From the NCBI GenBank assembly GCA_019745415.1, contig JAIETF010000024.1, positions 1 to 42,937 on the forward strand: a stretch of DNA of 42,937 nt. Direction: 5' to 3'. The translations under genes were made by a program, and so were the position numbers. This document shows, one piece after another, positions 40,502 to 42,937 of this stretch; positions within the stretch are counted from its first letter, which is position 1, and each line of letters begins with the position of its first letter. Origin of the DNA: Candidatus Obscuribacterales bacterium (GTDB taxonomy: Bacteria; Cyanobacteriota; Vampirovibrionia; Obscuribacterales; Obscuribacteraceae). A model generated the notes under the pieces. The model was not told the DNA's origin. It was given only the letters and a program-made list of their open reading frames with translations, and ran no database searches.

Positions 40502-41538
40502 TGAAGCCGCGCGGCGAACGCATTCTAGTCATTCGCTATCGCTTCATCGGCGATACTATCTTGACCGTGCCATTTCTTCGTAATTTGCGGGCTAATTATC
40601 CAGAGGCAAGAATCGATGTCTTGGTTGGTCCCAAAAGTGGAGAGGTGCTTAAGGGCTGTCCTTATGTCGACGAGTTAATCGCATTTGATACCACGCGCTT
40701 TCATAAATACGACTCAGGCGAGGGCAAACCTCGCAATTGGTTCAGTTATGCTCTAGATTTGCGCAAGCGTCGCTACGATCTAGCTTTTGTTCTTAAGCGT
40801 TCCTTTTCCAGCGCGGCGCTCTCTTTAGTCTGCGGCGCCAAAAGAAGGGTTGGCTATCAAGGAGATGGGCACTTTTTGCTTACTGATAAAGTGCCTTTTC
40901 GCACCGATATTCATGAAGTAGATTCTGTGCTCTCGGTACTAGAAGGTTGCGGCTTGACTGTTGGCGACCGCCATCTTGAGAGTTTCATCGCTGATGAAGA
41001 GTTGTCTGCAGTTCTCGCTATCGAGCCCCGCCTCAAAGAGGGACGATATGTGCTTATTCATGCCGCCGCCGCCCATCCCGACAAGACCTATCCACTTGAG
41101 AGTTTTGCCCAATTGATTGAGTTGCTTCATGGTGACGGTTTTATTCCCGTTTTCAGCGGCGACAAGCAAGATATTGGCTTGTATGCGCAGTTGGCAGCTC
41201 TTTTGCCAAAAGAAATACCCTATATAGACCTTAGCGGTAAACTGCAATTGCGTGAAAGCATGGCTCTTTATTCTTTGATGAAGCTTGCCGTTTGTGTCGA
41301 TAGCGGACCTTCACATCTAGCTGCCAGTGCAGGGGTGCCGGTCGTCACACTCTTTGGTCCGACCGATCCCATAAGGTGGGGTCCCTATGGCGGTCGAGCC
41401 GTCTTTGATGCCGGTCTTAGCTGTCGGCCCTGTCATTACAAAAAGACCTGCGATAATAGACCCTGCCTTACCGAACTTTCAGCTGATTTAGTCTATGAGG
41501 CTTGCACCGCCATGCTAAATGGTCGAGATGGTGCTTAA
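40501..41538 (+). CDS. Glycosyltransferase family 9 (heptosyltransferase-like), 345 aa
   Basis: Start at ATG 40501, overlapping the lpxK stop by one base, with AGAGGA about 7 bases upstream; a longer reading to 40456 would invade lpxK. The GT9 pattern is clear: ILVIRYRFIGDTILTVPFLRNLR, DVLVGPKSGEVLKG, FVLKRSFSSAALS, GAKRRVGY, VLIHAAAAHPDKTYPLESF, then CVDSGPSHLAASAGVPVVTLFGPTDPIRWGP and the Cys-rich CRPCHYKKTCDNRPCL that ends heptosyltransferases. It adds ADP-heptose or a similar sugar to the LPS inner core; the exact sugar cannot be told. Confidence 0.92.
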   Translation: MKPRGERILVIRYRFIGDTILTVPFLRNLRANYPEARIDVLVGPKSGEVLKGCPYVDELIAFDTTRFHKYDSGEGKPRNWFSYALDLRKRRYDLAFVLKRSFSSAALSLVCGAKRRVGYQGDGHFLLTDKVPFRTDIHEVDSVLSVLEGCGLTVGDRHLESFIADEELSAVLAIEPRLKEGRYVLIHAAAAHPDKTYPLESFAQLIELLHGDGFIPVFSGDKQDIGLYAQLAALLPKEIPYIDLSGKLQLRESMALYSLMKLAVCVDSGPSHLAASAGVPVVTLFGPTDPIRWGPYGGRAVFDAGLSCRPCHYKKTCDNRPCLTELSADLVYEACTAMLNGRDGA

Positions 41539-41567
41539 ATATAAGGTGTCCGATAGTGAGGTGTAAG

Positions 41568-42344
41568 TTGAGAGTCGCTTTAGTTTCAGTAGGCCTTGGA
41601 TTGAGTTTAGTTCTTGCCGGTGGTTTGTCTTGCCAGGCTAAAGATAAAGGCGATTTTGAAAGGACAGGCGGTAAGCATTATCCGGGCAAGAGTATCGAGT
41701 ATCTCTCCAGCCTCAAACCTAAGCAGAAAAGGAAAATTACTTTTCCGCCTTATGACCAGGGCGGTGGTTATTACTATGCCCATGGTGATTATGAGAAAGC
41801 AAGGCAGTATTGGATGACTGCCTTGCAGATTGCCGAAAGAGAAGTGCCTGCCGAGCGTGCCGGTGGTTTATCCAGCGAAACTGAGCAAGCCACTTGCAGC
41901 CTAATCAACCACCTCATGTACTTTCTCAAAGACTCGCATTACAAGCCGCCATATTTCGCCAGCCAGGGCGCCACGCCGCAGTTCACGCCAAAAGGTATGC
42001 AACCTTTGCGTGATCCCGACCTACGCAAGGTTTATCTGTATAACTTGAAAGGGCAGATGCGCGACTTTGAAGAAGACTTACGTTTCTGGGACAGGCTAAA
42101 AAACTTTGCCAGAAGGTCTCTTGGCGAAGGGCATAACTGTATGCGAGTGCCGATAAACAATATTGAGGTGGAATTCAATCGCAAGATTATGAATACCCGT
42201 GAGATGATCGGCCGTCTAGAACGCGAATTGGGCGTTAGTTCAAGCGATTCGAAGCAGACTCCTTGGGGCGGCGGCTTCGTTAATCCCACCGGTAAGAATG
42301 ACAATAATCCCAACCAGGGTCAGGTGGAAAACCCCTGGCCTTAG
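41568..42344 (+). CDS. Uncharacterised exported protein, 258 aa
   Basis: TTG 41568 is chosen because GTGAGGTG lies about 5 bases upstream and it gives a clean signal peptide (MRVALVSVGLGLSLVLAGGL, end SCQAKDKG); an earlier ATG would overlap the GT9 gene and has a poor N-terminus. The Cys near the cleavage site might be a lipobox but the -3 residue (Gly) is wrong. Mature protein: Gly/Tyr-rich start YYYAHGDYEKARQYWMTALQIAERE, a TPR-like helical hairpin, then a helical, charged middle and an Asn/Pro/Gly-rich tail. Last gene of the waaA-lpxK-GT9 run, 29 bases after it; role unknown. Confidence 0.7.
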   Translation: MRVALVSVGLGLSLVLAGGLSCQAKDKGDFERTGGKHYPGKSIEYLSSLKPKQKRKITFPPYDQGGGYYYAHGDYEKARQYWMTALQIAEREVPAERAGGLSSETEQATCSLINHLMYFLKDSHYKPPYFASQGATPQFTPKGMQPLRDPDLRKVYLYNLKGQMRDFEEDLRFWDRLKNFARRSLGEGHNCMRVPINNIEVEFNRKIMNTREMIGRLERELGVSSSDSKQTPWGGGFVNPTGKNDNNPNQGQVENPWP

Positions 42345-42361
42345 TGGTTGTTCTAGACAAA

Positions 42362-42937
42362 CTAATTGTTTTTTTCAGCTTTGAATAGGAAGGGACTTTC
42401 GACTAGTACAGGCAAGCCCCTGACCAGGCAGAAAAACACCGAGGTATAAACCAAGACGTCGGCGCTGTTGTGCAAAATCCCCTGGAAATCGCTCTTTATT
42501 TGAGCAGCGATAACTGCACAAAAGGCGAGGGCTTTCACCACCGCATAGGTGAAGCGGCTGAAGTTTGAAGCCACCAAGAATTTACCCAGCGGACTTTGCA
42601 TCATGGTGCTGGTACCAAAGGCGGTGTAACCTTGTTCAGAAGCCAGTGAGCGTATTGCATCTACAAAAGTACCCCTGATTAAATAAACCAGGGGCACAAA
42701 AACAGGAATCCAACCGAGAGTGGAGAAGACTATCCAATAAGCCATTTCCACGGCTCGGTCACCGGCTATGTCAAGCACTGCGCCTAATTTGGAAGTCTGA
42801 TTCAATTTCCTGGCAAAGTAACCGTCCAGACCATCAGCCCAAATAACAAATATCGTCAGGAAAAAGGCTATCCATCTAAAGCTGTCTTCTTGGAAGAAAA
42901 GCAGAGTCAGAGTAATGAGAGCCAGAAAAACCCTAGA
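42362..42937 (-). CDS. CDP-alcohol phosphatidyltransferase (PgsA-like), 5' end outside the window
   Basis: The frame is open to the right edge, so only the C-terminal 191 residues are seen. The family signature DGx2ARx8Gx3Dx3D is complete: LDGYFARKLNQTSKLGAVLD followed by IAGD. It has about four more membrane helices downstream. Enzymes of this family transfer a phosphatidyl group from CDP-diacylglycerol to an alcohol such as glycerol-3-phosphate; PgsA is the most likely. The segment before the signature (RVFLALITLTLLFF) is the usual first helix. It converges on the LPS cluster; a T7 stretch at about 42369-42375 lies inside its 3' end. Confidence 0.88.
   Translation of the reverse strand, partial: SRVFLALITLTLLFFQEDSFRWIAFFLTIFVIWADGLDGYFARKLNQTSKLGAVLDIAGDRAVEMAYWIVFSTLGWIPVFVPLVYLIRGTFVDAIRSLASEQGYTAFGTSTMMQSPLGKFLVASNFSRFTYAVVKALAFCAVIAAQIKSDFQGILHNSADVLVYTSVFFCLVRGLPVLVESPFLFKAEKNN

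Overview
The window reads as chromosomal DNA of a Gram-negative bacterium with a cyanobacterium-like gene complement and no photosynthesis gene in view. My best guess is a non-photosynthetic relative of the cyanobacteria (Melainabacteria / Obscuribacterales type), but this is inferred from gene style only: SLH-domain surface protein, AMIN-type amidase, PatA-like small HNH endonuclease, lipid A genes, a Pit/DUF47 phosphate module, K+-independent H+-pyrophosphatase, and frequent TTG start codons. There is no rRNA, tRNA, phage, IS element or CRISPR array in view.

Layout. 1-270 is the 3' end of ftsZ. 358-5887 holds small unknown membrane or secreted proteins around mtnA, two TadE-like pilus proteins and a TPR protein. 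5903-8558 is an operon of an unknown protein, a DUF47/PhoU-like protein and a Pit phosphate transporter, abutted by a 58-residue membrane microprotein on the other strand. 8830-11670 carries an EF-hand protein and a surface protein of seven coiled modules plus three SLH domains. 11756-14327 holds a GNAT-like protein and the membrane pyrophosphatase hppA. 14672-18653 runs amidase, murI, family 4 uracil-DNA glycosylase and a small unknown. 18662-22536 (minus strand) has a membrane protein, a Ser/Thr kinase and hemW. 22589-25961 has a TPR protein and a secretin.

25962-29087 looks like an accessory stretch: 36-bp tandem repeats, a small minus-strand coding region broken by a one-base frame change, an unknown exported protein, and an orphan winged-helix protein next to an A9 tract. 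It ends at the housekeeping block glmS, frr, pyrH, tsf, rpsB (29088-34267, minus strand, in transcription order rpsB-tsf-pyrH-frr-glmS).

34680-42344 is a plus-strand run: HNH endonuclease, priA, then waaA-lpxK-heptosyltransferase-like gene-secreted protein, which indicates Kdo-lipid A synthesis and so an outer membrane. The right edge cuts a CDP-alcohol phosphatidyltransferase (pgsA-like). Together the genes serve envelope building (murI, glmS, amidase, waaA, lpxK, SLH protein, secretin), phosphate and pyrophosphate handling (Pit, DUF47, HppA), and translation and DNA repair. No complete novel system can be proven here; the best leads are the frame-broken small gene with its repeats at 25961-26509 and the unknown protein coupled to the phosphate module.
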